Below the pieces are notes generated by a model. That model saw only the letters and a list, made by a program, of their open reading frames with translations, was not told where the DNA came from and ran no database searches. A stretch of 25,968 bases of DNA from a virus, in the IMG/VR virus record IMGVR_UViG_3300025674_000334, positions 1 to 25,968 of that record, one strand, 5' to 3'. A program made the position numbers and the translations under genes. Shown in pieces: positions 1 through 7,318 of the stretch (position 1 is its first letter; every line of letters starts with the position of its first letter).

Positions 1-120
1 AAGTCTTGCTACTAAAAATTGATCTTCTAGTGTCGACTCAAAATTGAATGGACTCAGTCCTACTTCAACCGGTTCAAGGCTGTCCATTGAATTAAAGATG
101 ATTACCAGTCTAACTACTTA

Positions 121-846
121 ATGCTTTTAGTTCACCCTGTCAACCCTAAAATCATGAATAGCGCACTTACCAAAAAATCACAGAACACCAAGACAGGTCC
201 AATCGCAGTCAGCGCAACATCACGGGCAAGCTGCTCACCGGATTGTCCCCTGGCTGGAGATGGTGGCTGTTACGCCGAGGCTGGCTACTACACCCGCATG
301 CACTGGGACGCCGTCACCAACGGGGAGCGGGGTCTGCCTCCGATTGACTTCATCAACTCCGTAGCAAAACTTCCGGTCGGCTCCCTGTTCAGGCACAACG
401 TTGGTGGTGATCTGTGGCCTGGTGTTCAACCCAGGTTGCTGGATGGGGTCAGGCTAAGGATGCTGGCTGATGCAAGCAAGCATCTGGTCTCTTGGACCTA
501 CACCCATTACGCCAAAATCAGAGAGAACCTAGCAGCAATCAGGTCTGCCCTGCGTCGTGGGTTCACAGTGAACCTATCAACTGAGTCCAGAGGTGAGGCT
601 GCCCGGTTCTTCAAGAGAGGTTACCCCGTCGCCTGCGTTGTCGCTGAGGATTCGCCCAAGCAGTTCACCTACCAGGGGGTTCTGTTTCGCCAGTGCCCAG
701 CAACATTGGATGGATCAACCGTGACTTGCTCCAGTTGCGGTGGTAAATACGGCAAACCCTTGTGCTCCATAGCCGATCGGAAATTCGTCGTTACTTTTCC
801 AGTCCACGGTGGTCGGGCTTCTGTCGCAGAAAGCCATTGTTCTTGA
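121..846 (+). CDS. Cys-rich phage protein, DUF7227-like
   Basis: Conserved phage family of unknown biochemical role. The N-terminal part has a cysteine cluster (CSPDCPL then GGCYAE) followed by HWDAVTNGERG. The middle carries LFRHNVGGDLWPG, WTYTHY and FTVNLSTES. The C-terminus has a second cluster (CPATLDG, CSSCGG, PLCSIADR) ending in VTFPVHGG. This order of motifs is what I associate with the DUF7227 family, and the paired Cys clusters suggest metal binding. The ATG at 121 gives 241 residues; an in-frame ATG at 154 (MNSALTKKSQ) is an equally plausible start, and no clear Shine-Dalgarno decides between them. It heads a rightward run of early-type genes. Family assignment is from memory of motifs; function unknown. 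Confidence 0.82.
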   Translation: MLLVHPVNPKIMNSALTKKSQNTKTGPIAVSATSRASCSPDCPLAGDGGCYAEAGYYTRMHWDAVTNGERGLPPIDFINSVAKLPVGSLFRHNVGGDLWPGVQPRLLDGVRLRMLADASKHLVSWTYTHYAKIRENLAAIRSALRRGFTVNLSTESRGEAARFFKRGYPVACVVAEDSPKQFTYQGVLFRQCPATLDGSTVTCSSCGGKYGKPLCSIADRKFVVTFPVHGGRASVAESHCS

Positions 847-894
847 TCTTGATACGAGTCTGCAGTAAAATCAAACGCCTTCACTCAGATCCTA

Positions 895-1029
895 ATGGCT
901 AAGACAGCAACAACCACTACCGCTCACAAAGAAGGGCCACCGAAACGGACTTCCATTGGCCACGGTCGCCGCAAGCGTGGGTCTTTTAAGACTCGCAATG
1001 AGAAGCATTATCGAGGCCAAGGGAAGTAA
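895..1029 (+). CDS. small highly basic protein (44 aa)
   Basis: A 44-residue ORF starts at the ATG at 895 (MAKTATTTTAHKEG) and ends in TAA at 1029. About a third of its residues are Lys, Arg or His (for example GHGRRKRGSFK and NEKHYRGQGK), with no hydrophobic core. This composition suggests nucleic-acid binding or an intrinsically disordered peptide. It lies between the DUF7227-like gene and the SWIM gene in the same direction, filling a gap that would otherwise be empty. I do not recognise a family. Support is the intact frame, the typical phage start MAK and the gene-sized gap. Confidence 0.6.
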   Translation: MAKTATTTTAHKEGPPKRTSIGHGRRKRGSFKTRNEKHYRGQGK

Positions 1030-1079
1030 CGCCGAGTCCTGAGCAGGACTATAAAAGGCTCACACACACCACACCTACC

Positions 1080-1913
1080 ATGACAACTACAACCTCAATC
1101 CTGACTGCAGCTCAACAAATTGTTTACACTCGCAGCAGAATCTTAAGTACTCTATGCAACAAAAGTGCTGAAACGTTTGGTCATTTAGAACCAAAAGATA
1201 TTCTATCAATCAGTTTGGATGATACGGAAGTTATTTGTAAAGTTGATGATGGAAATATTATATTGTATAGACGGGATGTATTGCTTAATTTTTGGGAACA
1301 CCGAACTAGAACTCCGTCCTATTTTGATTACAAAGTTTGGCGCCAGGTGGAACGGCTTCGTGGTCAAAAAGGAATTGCAGTTGGTGCTATTGATTACAGC
1401 TCTTACCCAAACAAGATTGCTGTAGATAGAAACGGTGTTCGCAAAATTTACTTTGTCAATGAAATAGACAGGACGTGTACGTGCGATGCCTGGGCTCAAC
1501 TCAATGAGCATCGCATCGAACTGGATAAAGAGTTCAAGCGGTTCAACCTGTGTTGCTTTGAAGCAACCTGTAAGCACGTTAGGTGGGCTGAAGCCAACAC
1601 AAACCTGCAGACGCTCAGATGCATCAAGAGCGCAACCCAAGACGAGTACAACCCTAGATTGTGTGTCTACTCCTTTGACCACAGGCGCGGTCTGTTGTTG
1701 TACCGGGTTACCTGGGACGGCGTTAAGACTGGTGGGCAGTGGTTTCCAGTTGATGGTTGGAAAGAAAAAGCTGTCTATGGGAAGGGAGGTATTCCAACTG
1801 GTGAGTGCTGGGACACACTGCTGTCTGCGTTAAATCAAGAGGAACCTTTTAAGCTCTGCCCTTATTCACAAAGTGTTGCTGCTTTAATGCAAAGCAGCCG
1901 CGCAAAAGTTTAA
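1080..1913 (+). CDS. SWIM-type zinc-finger protein
   Basis: A 277-residue protein with a SWIM zinc-finger signature (CxCx(n)CxH). C133-T-C135-DAW opens it and C164-K-H166-V closes it, separated by a charged helical stretch. SWIM fingers bind DNA or protein partners and occur in bacterial helicase-associated proteins, transposases and phage proteins. Nothing outside the finger is recognisable: the first 120 residues are mixed alpha/beta and the last 100 are rich in Trp and Tyr. It starts at ATG 1080, shortly after a TATAAA at 1050, and precedes the Gp157 gene by 21 bases, suggesting one transcript. The first half is clearly more AT-rich than the second. Role in the phage is unknown. Confidence 0.75.
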   Translation: MTTTTSILTAAQQIVYTRSRILSTLCNKSAETFGHLEPKDILSISLDDTEVICKVDDGNIILYRRDVLLNFWEHRTRTPSYFDYKVWRQVERLRGQKGIAVGAIDYSSYPNKIAVDRNGVRKIYFVNEIDRTCTCDAWAQLNEHRIELDKEFKRFNLCCFEATCKHVRWAEANTNLQTLRCIKSATQDEYNPRLCVYSFDHRRGLLLYRVTWDGVKTGGQWFPVDGWKEKAVYGKGGIPTGECWDTLLSALNQEEPFKLCPYSQSVAALMQSSRAKV

Positions 1914-1934
1914 CTAACCACTTAGAGATTAATC

Positions 1935-2534
1935 ATGGCTGACAAGCAAAGTTTTATTCAACTTTCTGAGTCTATTCAACACATTTCTTTTCTTAAAGAT
2001 TTCCCAACTGTTAGTGAAGATGAGCGTGGTGAATTAGAAGAACATCTAAGGGAGCTTGCTTCCAGGCAAGAGTCTAAGTTTGATTCAATTATTGGTTTGA
2101 TTAAAAAGTGTGATGCTTACATTGCAGCTTTGCAGAATGAAATGGAGGAAATAAAAACTAATTTAGATGCTTGGAAAAAGAACAAAGATAAGATAACAAA
2201 CATCATTAAGTTTGCTTATCAGCAGAAGTTAATTGATGGGACGCCAACAGGGATCAAGTACCAGGCAACCATTAAGAGGGTTAAGCCCAGGGTGGCGGAC
2301 AACTTTTCCATGTGGAGCGAAGAAGAGGTTTCTGAGTTTGGTCTACAGAAAACAACGACTGTGACTCGGATCAAAGATGGGACCGTGGTCGACGTCAAGG
2401 AGGAGAAGCTGCCAGATAAGGACAGGGTTCGACAGGCCTTGGTTCAGGACCAGGGGGACGCTCCCTTGGCGTCACAGCTGATCCCATCTGTTGCGTTTGT
2501 TTACGAAAGGAGGAAAAGGCTCACTTCCTGTTAA
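1935..2534 (+). CDS. Gp157-family coiled-coil protein
   Basis: A 199-residue protein with the build of the Siphovirus Gp157 family. A long, charged, helical N-terminal half (roughly residues 25-105, coiled coil with heptad-like Leu/Ile) is followed by a short beta-rich part beginning [15 protein letters not shown]. Gp157 genes usually sit in phage early regions near single-strand binding and recombination genes; their exact role is unclear. It follows the SWIM gene by 21 bases and is followed by a strong intrinsic terminator, so it is probably the last gene of that transcript. The start ATG at 1935 is preceded by a weak purine stretch (AGAG). The C-terminus (RRKRLTSC) is basic. Confidence 0.7.
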   Translation: MADKQSFIQLSESIQHISFLKDFPTVSEDERGELEEHLRELASRQESKFDSIIGLIKKCDAYIAALQNEMEEIKTNLDAWKKNKDKITNIIKFAYQQKLIDGTPTGIKYQATIKRVKPRVADNFSMWSEEEVSEFGLQKTTTVTRIKDGTVVDVKEEKLPDKDRVRQALVQDQGDAPLASQLIPSVAFVYERRKRLTSC

Positions 2535-2584
2535 AATTCAAACGCTCAAAAACAAAATCCGGAAACGGGTGTGGAAAAATTAAT

Positions 2585-2614
2585 AATCCTGGGTGAGCGC
2601 CAGGATTTTTTTTT
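2585..2614 (+). terminator. Rho-independent terminator
   Basis: Perfect 8-bp stem AATCCTGG / CCAGGATT with a 7-base loop, running directly into nine T residues. It lies 50 bases after the Gp157 stop codon and ends the first rightward run. Confidence 0.88.
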
Positions 2615-2656
2615 AGTGTAAACACCACAGCAAGATTCGGTTTATGCCAATGTGTG

Positions 2657-2686
2657 TTGACAGATGTATCGATCAGAATGCTTAAA
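2657..2686 (+). promoter_or_regulatory. sigma70-like promoter (perfect -35)
   Basis: TTGACA at 2657-2662 matches the -35 consensus exactly. The best -10 candidate is CTTAAA at 2681-2686 (18-base spacer), which is weak. It lies just after the terminator and before the 67-residue gene, where a new transcript is expected. Confidence 0.4.
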
Positions 2687-2753
2687 CAATTGAGTGTTCC
2701 TCGTTGCAGTGTTGATCTTTTCTCCTATAGTTAGAACACCTAAGAAATCTGAA

Positions 2754-2957
2754 ATGGCCTTATCAACCCAAGTAAAAGAGTCTGTTCAAACAGCAACAGC
2801 AGCCTTGAGGGAAGGACTTGCGTTCGCTGCCAGGGCTGAACATCCGATGACAATTGCAAACCTCACAGACATCCTGGTGAGACTTGAGTCTCTTGAGTCT
2901 ATGGAAGAGATTATGGAAAAGTTTAGCAAACCGAGGGAGACACCGAGATCATTCTGA
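2754..2957 (+). CDS. small helical protein (67 aa)
   Basis: Translation from the ATG at 2754 gives MALSTQVKESVQTATAALRE and continues for 67 residues. The protein looks all-helical and acidic to neutral, without cysteines. An upstream start at 2694 would add 20 residues rich in hydrophobics, but these resemble the untranslated leader and no ribosome site favours them. A perfect -35 box lies upstream at 2657. I do not recognise a family. It stands alone between a terminator and the phosphoesterase promoter, so it is probably expressed with the following genes. Confidence 0.6.
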   Translation: MALSTQVKESVQTATAALREGLAFAARAEHPMTIANLTDILVRLESLESMEEIMEKFSKPRETPRSF

Positions 2958-2993
2958 CTTCGAATTCCGCCTGAGTGTCTTAAAAATGGGATC

Positions 2994-3021
2994 TTGCAAG
3001 GTGCTTGCTCAGGTTTAAACT
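2994..3021 (+). promoter_or_regulatory. possible sigma70 promoter
   Basis: TTGCAA (2994-2999), a 16-base spacer and TAAACT (3016-3021), about 45 bases before the phosphoesterase start. The hairpin GCAAG-GTG-CTTGC overlaps the -35 end, which could be an operator or chance. Confidence 0.35.
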
Positions 3022-3067
3022 ACTGACGCCTCCCGCTGCAGAAAGCGTAACCACTAGGTCAGAGCCC

Positions 3068-3640
3068 ATGACAGCTTTTGTTATTGCAGATACACACTGG
3101 GGACATGCAAAAAGCCTGACGTTCCTCACTCGTGACGGAGAAAGGCTTCGTCCGTTTGATTCAGTAGAGGAAATGGATGAATTGATGGTTGAAAATTGGA
3201 ATAAAGTTGTAAATAATACAGACACTGTATATCATCTTGGCGACGTAGTTATTCCCAGGGCTTCCCTTAAGTTGCTTGGAAGATTGAAAGGTAGGAAGAT
3301 ACTAATTCGTGGTAATCATGATCGATTTAAATTAAAAGATTACGCTGAACATTTTGAAGATATTCGTGGCGCTCACTACCACCAGCCGGGGTCTATGTTT
3401 CTTGGTGGTTTGATCATGACTCACATCCCTGTTCACCCTGAAAACTTACAGGGCCACTACAGAGGAAACATCCACGGGCATTTGCACCTCTACAAAGTAA
3501 TGGACGGGGAACAAGAAGATAGAAAGTACTTCAATGCCTGCGTTGAATGTAATAACTTCACGCCTGTAGCATTTGATACGGTCTTGGATTATTTTAGAAA
3601 GCAAAAAGCTCCTGCCGGACAGCATGTGTTGCAGCAGTAA
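3068..3640 (+). CDS. calcineurin-like metallophosphoesterase
   Basis: A 190-residue protein with the full set of metallophosphoesterase metal ligands: D8-T-H10, G58-D59, G82-N-H84-D85, H119 in MTHIP, and G137-H138-L-H140. Such enzymes use two metal ions to hydrolyse phosphomono- or diesters; phage versions may act on nucleotides, RNA ends or cyclic nucleotides. The length suits a minimal single-domain enzyme. The ATG at 3068 (MTAFVIADTH) puts the first motif at the N-terminus as usual; a TTG at 3005 would add 21 residues without matching character. Substrate cannot be told from sequence. It is followed by the DUF5872-like gene in the same direction. Confidence 0.9.
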   Translation: MTAFVIADTHWGHAKSLTFLTRDGERLRPFDSVEEMDELMVENWNKVVNNTDTVYHLGDVVIPRASLKLLGRLKGRKILIRGNHDRFKLKDYAEHFEDIRGAHYHQPGSMFLGGLIMTHIPVHPENLQGHYRGNIHGHLHLYKVMDGEQEDRKYFNACVECNNFTPVAFDTVLDYFRKQKAPAGQHVLQQ

Positions 3641-3672
3641 TGTTAAAATTACAGAACGAGTGAACACTCTAT

Positions 3673-3918
3673 TTGTCTAATGACTCTGTGACTTATACAA
3701 AACCAGAGCTTCGTGAGCGGCTAAAAAATAAAATTAAATCTGGCTCTAAAGGCGGCTCTCCAGGTGAATGGTCTGCTCGTAAGGCCCAGATGCTTGCCCT
3801 TGCTTACAAAGAAAAGGGCGGCGGTTACAAAGGTGGTAAGACTGAGGGACAGAAGTCTCTTAAGCGTTGGGGTGAGCAGAAGTGGATGACCAAAGAAGAG
3901 TATGAAAAAAATGGTTGA
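3673..3918 (+). CDS. DUF5872-like protein, N-terminal part (frameshifted)
   Basis: From a TTG start at 3673 the 81-residue product has TKPELRERLKNKIKSGSKGG, then EWSARKAQMLA, GGGYKGGKTEGQKSLKRWG and KWMTKEEY. This matches the first half of the DUF5872 family, short basic Gly-rich proteins found in viruses of algae and cyanobacteria; function unknown. The reading stops a few codons after a run of seven A residues (3905-3911), and the expected second half continues in the +1 frame (3902-4123). It is therefore best read as part of one gene split by a frameshift, not an independent protein. The nearest ATG (3680) is out of frame. Confidence 0.72.
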   Translation: MSNDSVTYTKPELRERLKNKIKSGSKGGSPGEWSARKAQMLALAYKEKGGGYKGGKTEGQKSLKRWGEQKWMTKEEYEKNG

Positions 3919-4123
3919 TAAAGCCATAGAGAAAGGAAGAACTGAACGCTACTTACCAGAAGAGGCATGGGCTCGGCTCACACCAGAGGAGCGGAGAGCA
4001 ACAGATGAGAAGAAGCAGCGTGCAAGCCGGGAGGGCAGGCAGTTCGTACCCAACACCGAGAAAGCAAAGAAGGTGCGCAGAGCTGTTGACCTGGCCAGTA
4101 AACGGAAACAAAATAGAAGTTAA
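3902..4123 (+). CDS. DUF5872-like protein, C-terminal part
   Basis: The 73-residue frame overlaps the end of the preceding one and supplies the missing half of the same domain: KGRTERYLPEEAWARLTPEE, then ATDEKKQRASREGRQFVPNT. The family carries the RYLP..AW and QFVPNT-type motifs after the KW..KE segment of the N-terminal half. An ATG at 3902 exists but has no well-spaced ribosome site. Expression may need a +1 shift or slippage at the A7 run, or translational coupling. A sequencing error in the homopolymer would give the same picture. Confidence 0.65.
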   Translation: MKKMVDKAIEKGRTERYLPEEAWARLTPEERRATDEKKQRASREGRQFVPNTEKAKKVRRAVDLASKRKQNRS

Positions 4124-4135
4124 CCGAAGCGAAAC

Positions 4136-4151
4136 TGTATCATTTGATACA
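4136..4151. repeat. 16-bp palindrome, possible operator
   Basis: TGTATCA-TT-TGATACA is a perfect inverted repeat in the gap between the DUF5872 gene and the next promoter. It is followed by a T-rich stretch, so it could be an operator or a weak terminator hairpin. Confidence 0.5.
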
Positions 4152-4181
4152 TTTTAATTATTTTCAAAAGTAACGGCACTC

Positions 4182-4210
4182 TTGTCAAATCTTGGCTAGG
4201 GTCCTATCTT
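4182..4210 (+). promoter_or_regulatory. sigma70-like promoter
   Basis: TTGTCA (4182-4187), 17-base spacer, TATCTT (4205-4210). It would start transcription near 4217, just before the ATG at 4233, and drive the three overlapping genes up to 4921. Confidence 0.55.
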
Positions 4211-4232
4211 GGTGTGTCCTTCACCCCCTCCA

Positions 4233-4553
4233 ATGAAACCCTATTACATCGCCGACTTCTCGGGTTACTCAGATTATTTCAGACAGTACAGCATTGCTCA
4301 GGTTGAGCTGATGCGGATATTGAAAGAGGTTATAGAAGTAGAAGGGATGGAAGCACCCCCTACAAAACAACTCTATAACATGGTTACTAACAGTCTTTAT
4401 GAGGTTGATTCTCTTTATGAAGCAGCTAAAGGAATCGTTAAAAATAAGAGTGACTTTGTATCATATTTAAGTAGCCAAGAAATTATGGATAGTGTTATGA
4501 AAACTATTAAAACTGAGATTCAATCGCTTAAAACTAATGACAACTCAAACTGA
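4233..4553 (+). CDS. unknown small protein (106 aa)
   Basis: From the ATG at 4233 the product is MKPYYIADFSGYSDYFRQYS and continues for 106 residues, mostly helical and acidic, without cysteines or a recognisable motif. A TTG at 4209 in the same frame would lie on the predicted transcription start, so the ATG is preferred. The gene is AT-rich in its second half. Its end overlaps the next gene by 17 bases, indicating translational coupling with the AbrB-like gene. No family recognised. Confidence 0.68.
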   Translation: MKPYYIADFSGYSDYFRQYSIAQVELMRILKEVIEVEGMEAPPTKQLYNMVTNSLYEVDSLYEAAKGIVKNKSDFVSYLSSQEIMDSVMKTIKTEIQSLKTNDNSN

Positions 4554-4722
4554 TGTCAAAACCGACAAACGCTGGTCAGTACATGTTGATGAGGAAGGTA
4601 TTCTCACCTTCCCGGACGATCTTCTCGATCAACTTGGCTGGAAAGAAGGAGATGAAATTAATTTCATTGATAAAAAAGATGGCTCTTTCGTTCTGGAAAA
4701 AGTGAATGAAGTTGAAGTCTAA
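4537..4722 (+). CDS. AbrB/MazE-like (SpoVT fold) DNA-binding protein
   Basis: A 61-residue protein with the swapped-hairpin AbrB pattern: RWSVHVDEEGILTFPDDLLD, then LGWKEGDEINFIDKKDGSFV. The G-x-L-T-(I/F)P-x-x-(L/I) stretch followed by L-G-(W)-x-x-G-D is the hallmark of the AbrB, MazE and SpoVT families, which bind DNA as dimers and act as transcription regulators or antitoxins. No toxin gene is adjacent. It overlaps the genes on both sides by 17 bases each (4537-4553 and 4706-4722), so the three are probably made in a coupled fashion. Confidence 0.78.
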   Translation: MTTQTDVKTDKRWSVHVDEEGILTFPDDLLDQLGWKEGDEINFIDKKDGSFVLEKVNEVEV

Positions 4723-4921
4723 GATTTGTCAATCGCAACCTGACTGGGTCTGCATTCCCTGTGGTGAGAAGTGGGGTTTCTGGTGGACTGGAGGCACCTA
4801 CAAAGGCCCCCAGCCCCACGTAGCCACTTTTCATGAAGGTGAGTGCGGCGTGTGTGGTAACACCCGTAGTGTGACCGAGGCCAGGGACTTCGGGTATTTA
4901 CTGTCTGGCTGGGATTTGTAG
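4706..4921 (+). CDS. zinc-ribbon protein (71 aa)
   Basis: Two CxxC pairs, CIPCG near residue 16 and CGVCG near residue 48, separated by a Trp/Gly-rich stretch (KWGFWWTGGTYKG), form a likely zinc ribbon. Small zinc-ribbon proteins of this size are common in cyanophage early regions but their role is not known. It starts inside the end of the AbrB-like gene and is the last gene before the strand switch at 4942. No terminator hairpin is visible in the 20-base convergent gap. Confidence 0.68.
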   Translation: MKLKSKICQSQPDWVCIPCGEKWGFWWTGGTYKGPQPHVATFHEGECGVCGNTRSVTEARDFGYLLSGWDL

Positions 4922-4941
4922 CGCACTTCCCCCTTTATGAC

Positions 4942-6282
4942 TCACCTTGAAATTTCTTCCCAGTCGGCAGCTGCATAAACGTCGGTATTTGTTACGCTTC
5001 CAGCAACAGTAACTGTTAATTCGAAAGGAGTACTAGTAAAACTATTACGTTCTAACTGAAATTTAAATAAAGCTTCTTTTAGAATGTCAACTGATGTTAC
5101 TGATTGGTTAGAGGCGCTAGAAAACCCTTGCGCCAGGATGCGCCCACCTGTAAAACTTGTTCCTGTCAAATTATATTCCACTGCTGAATCTGTTCCCGCA
5201 CTTACCCAGGTGCCGCCTGTCGTTGTGCCAGACGCTACAACACGCCAGTTGTAGTTGGCGTTGTTGGTGATTCCCATAATTGAAATGGCTGTAAGAATTA
5301 CAATCGCATCTAAAAAATTAGGGGATGTTTTAAGCCGTAGGGAAATAATTGGATAGTAAGTACCGGAAAGGGCTAAGTTGGTAGGCGTTGTAATAGGCAC
5401 GCCGATACCCTGCTGTAGTCCGGTTAACTGATAACCTCCTTCTGAGATAACAGTAGAACAAACCTGGGCCAACGTGCTGTTACTTGCTGTGGCTCCTGTA
5501 TTTTCAATCTCGTAACGCAATGGCAGTGATGCTGTAGTGATATAAGTTGATGTAATTAAGTTGGCGTGGTGAAACTGGTGACAAAGGATAAACTTTCCAT
5601 CGATAACAAAGCCCAGACGAACTGTGCCAAGCCCCAACCACTCGATGTCCATCCACAGGATCTGAGCTTTTGCAATGTCTAATGTCATCCCGGAAGGTCC
5701 GGTGCCGTCCATTTTGTCGTAATTCCAAGCACTTTGAGCAACTTTTGTTTCCACTAGAGAGCCGCTGACTGAACTCCGCTCAACAAAAGAAAGTACACTT
5801 CCGCCCGCACCACCTAGCTCCAAATACAGGCCGTTAGCTGCGCCATAGTAACCGACACGCTGTTGCAGGTTTGCCTTTGCAGGGTTCATTACAAAGGTGG
5901 TCATCACCAGGAGGCTTTTCCCTGGTTGATAACTAAATACTTTTGTTGTCTCACGGTAAACTCTAGAGCCTGAAGTTGTTGTTACATTTAAATCAACTAG
6001 GCCTCCGTTGGCATTAAAAACCGCAGCACCACCGGAAGCTGTCGATGTACTCCACAGGTTGTTGTCTTTGTAACGGTGACTAGAATCAAACAGAGTAAAT
6101 GGATTGGAGACACGCAAACGACCAAAAGCATCCAATGCTGCTGACTTGTTTCCAGTGCCGGGATCTGTGGTTACGCTGATCGGCTGACCAGTAATGGCAA
6201 CATTCGTCGGCGCATCGTTGTACGGCGACATCTTGATCACTTCGTATCTGTTGTGATCAATTGAATCAATAATGGTTGCCAT
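4942..6282 (-). CDS. phage virion/tail-type structural protein
   Basis: A 446-residue protein rich in Thr, Ser, Gly, Ala and Asn with strong beta-strand alternation, typical of phage tail or decoration proteins. Near residue 50 it has SAALDAFGRLRVSNPFTLFD, a segment I associate with marine and freshwater phage structural proteins. The middle (residues 60-250) resembles a beta-sandwich of concanavalin or lectin style (FVIDGKFILCHQFHH). Only three cysteines or fewer are present and no signal peptide. It is a single leftward gene between two rightward groups, starting at ATG 6282. Exact place in the virion cannot be told; a capsid-decorating or tail-fibre role are both possible. Confidence 0.72.
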   Translation of the reverse strand: MATIIDSIDHNRYEVIKMSPYNDAPTNVAITGQPISVTTDPGTGNKSAALDAFGRLRVSNPFTLFDSSHRYKDNNLWSTSTASGGAAVFNANGGLVDLNVTTTSGSRVYRETTKVFSYQPGKSLLVMTTFVMNPAKANLQQRVGYYGAANGLYLELGGAGGSVLSFVERSSVSGSLVETKVAQSAWNYDKMDGTGPSGMTLDIAKAQILWMDIEWLGLGTVRLGFVIDGKFILCHQFHHANLITSTYITTASLPLRYEIENTGATASNSTLAQVCSTVISEGGYQLTGLQQGIGVPITTPTNLALSGTYYPIISLRLKTSPNFLDAIVILTAISIMGITNNANYNWRVVASGTTTGGTWVSAGTDSAVEYNLTGTSFTGGRILAQGFSSASNQSVTSVDILKEALFKFQLERNSFTSTPFELTVTVAGSVTNTDVYAAADWEEISR

Positions 6283-6362
6283 TGTTGCTACTGCTTACGT
6301 TTGATCAGTTTAAACGGTTTCGCCTCCAGGTGAACAGCCCTGAGCTGAATTCGTATATCTGG

Positions 6363-6390
6363 TTGCACTTTAGGTGGGGCAGGCTATGCT
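6363..6390 (+). promoter_or_regulatory. sigma70-like promoter
   Basis: TTGCAC (6363-6368), 16-base spacer, TATGCT (6385-6390), 28 bases before the ATG at 6419. It lies in the divergent gap between the leftward structural gene and the next rightward run. Confidence 0.45.
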
Positions 6391-6418
6391 GTTTAGCAGC
6401 TAACACTTTCCTTCCCTT

Positions 6419-6649
6419 ATGAAAGGCAAAAAAGTCTTCCGGTACAAAGGCGGGCCTTCTGAGATCCTGGAATCCATTCATTACGAAGGTTACGAGATCA
6501 AGTCGTTGAAGCACGGGAATACGGGCCACGTGCTTTACTGTTCGCCTAGTAAGGATTATGAATGGGAAGACTGCTGGGGCACTGATCTGCAGACCGCGAA
6601 GAACAATGTGCTTAAGCACAAGCAATCCAAGGCCAGTAAAAAGGTTTAA
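6419..6649 (+). CDS. unknown small protein (76 aa)
   Basis: The product MKGKKVFRYKGGPSEILESI continues to a Lys-rich C-terminus (KHKQSKASKKV). It contains an alternating beta pattern and SPSKDYEWEDCWGTDLQTA, which resembles a small alpha/beta domain. No family recognised. The opposite strand has a longer open frame (6305-6661), but this direction fits the promoter at 6363 and the genes that follow. It is probably the first gene of the run leading to the nuclease. Confidence 0.6.
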   Translation: MKGKKVFRYKGGPSEILESIHYEGYEIKSLKHGNTGHVLYCSPSKDYEWEDCWGTDLQTAKNNVLKHKQSKASKKV

Positions 6650-6704
6650 GGCATGAGTCAAACACCCGTAGAATCAAAATTGTAGTAAATCAGTTACAGA
6701 ATAA

Positions 6705-6965
6705 ATGGCTCGTCCGGTAATGACAGATTTGATGGATGACCTCGCTATGGACATTCACGATTATCTGCTCGAGGTTTCGGTTAAATACGGTGAAAACAGC
6801 TACGTATTGATACCTGTTACTGAAGTTGTTCAAAAATTTCAAAGAAACCATAGGACAATTCAACGGCGCATCACTGCGTTGAAGGATGCCGGCCTGCTCA
6901 TTCCTGTCATCAAGAAGAACACCATCACTCTTTACCACGTCAAGGAGCAAGACGACGAACCATGA
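6705..6965 (+). CDS. winged-helix DNA-binding protein
   Basis: An 86-residue protein with a winged-helix pattern: a first helix (DDLAMDIHDYLLEV), a strand (SYVLIPV), then TEVVQKFQRNHRTIQRRITA as helix-turn-helix, followed by LKDAGLLIPVIKKNTITLYH as the wing. The L-x-x-A-G-L-(L/I) turn after the recognition helix is typical of MarR/ArsR-type and phage replisome-organiser-like winged helices. It could be an early regulator. Its stop overlaps the next start in an ATGA, so the two are translationally coupled. Confidence 0.65.
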   Translation: MARPVMTDLMDDLAMDIHDYLLEVSVKYGENSYVLIPVTEVVQKFQRNHRTIQRRITALKDAGLLIPVIKKNTITLYHVKEQDDEP

Positions 6966-7267
6966 CAGAAAAGTCTGAAAGCAACGGCAATCTGGACAAT
7001 CTGGCTTTCTTGCTTGCATCTTTAAGCGACAATGGCAGGTCGTTGAGGGCGTTCATATCTAACCCACAAGAGCTGGCAATCACCATCATCACCGCTGGTC
7101 TGTTGTCCAACTCAAAGCTGATGATCAGCCCCGAAGACGCGGTTAAATCTGCTTTCGATATCCATTCCAGGATTCAAAGGCATGTGGCCAACTACCAATC
7201 CATGCAGTTTGCCGCCAACATCGAGAACTGCTTTTCGCAAAGGCCTCCAGAAGTAGAGGGTGATTGA
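6962..7267 (+). CDS. unknown protein (101 aa), coupled to the regulator
   Basis: A 101-residue, mainly helical, mildly acidic protein (MTEKSESNGNLDNLAFLLAS) with a single cysteine (NCFSQ). It begins in the ATGA overlap with the winged-helix gene, so a shared function such as a regulator partner is likely. No domain recognised. The segment PEDAVKSAFDIHSRIQRHVA resembles a short amphipathic helix. It is followed, 51 bases on, by the nuclease. Confidence 0.62.
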   Translation: MTEKSESNGNLDNLAFLLASLSDNGRSLRAFISNPQELAITIITAGLLSNSKLMISPEDAVKSAFDIHSRIQRHVANYQSMQFAANIENCFSQRPPEVEGD

Positions 7268-7318
7268 GTCGCGCCAGTAAGAAAAACCCGTTATCTTGCA
7301 GGTAATTGGTTTGCCCTC

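Noticed and set aside
1-120. Short inverted segment GTCCATT / AATGGAC before the first gene
   Set aside because: A 7-bp arm at 47-53 and 82-88 is too short and loose to call a hairpin or operator.
1206-1682. 158-residue leftward frame opposite the SWIM gene
   Set aside because: The rightward gene carries the zinc motif; the opposite frame has no motif.
6305-6661. 118-residue leftward frame over the 76-residue gene
   Set aside because: The rightward frame fits the promoter and its neighbours, and the leftward product has no domain character. Low certainty.
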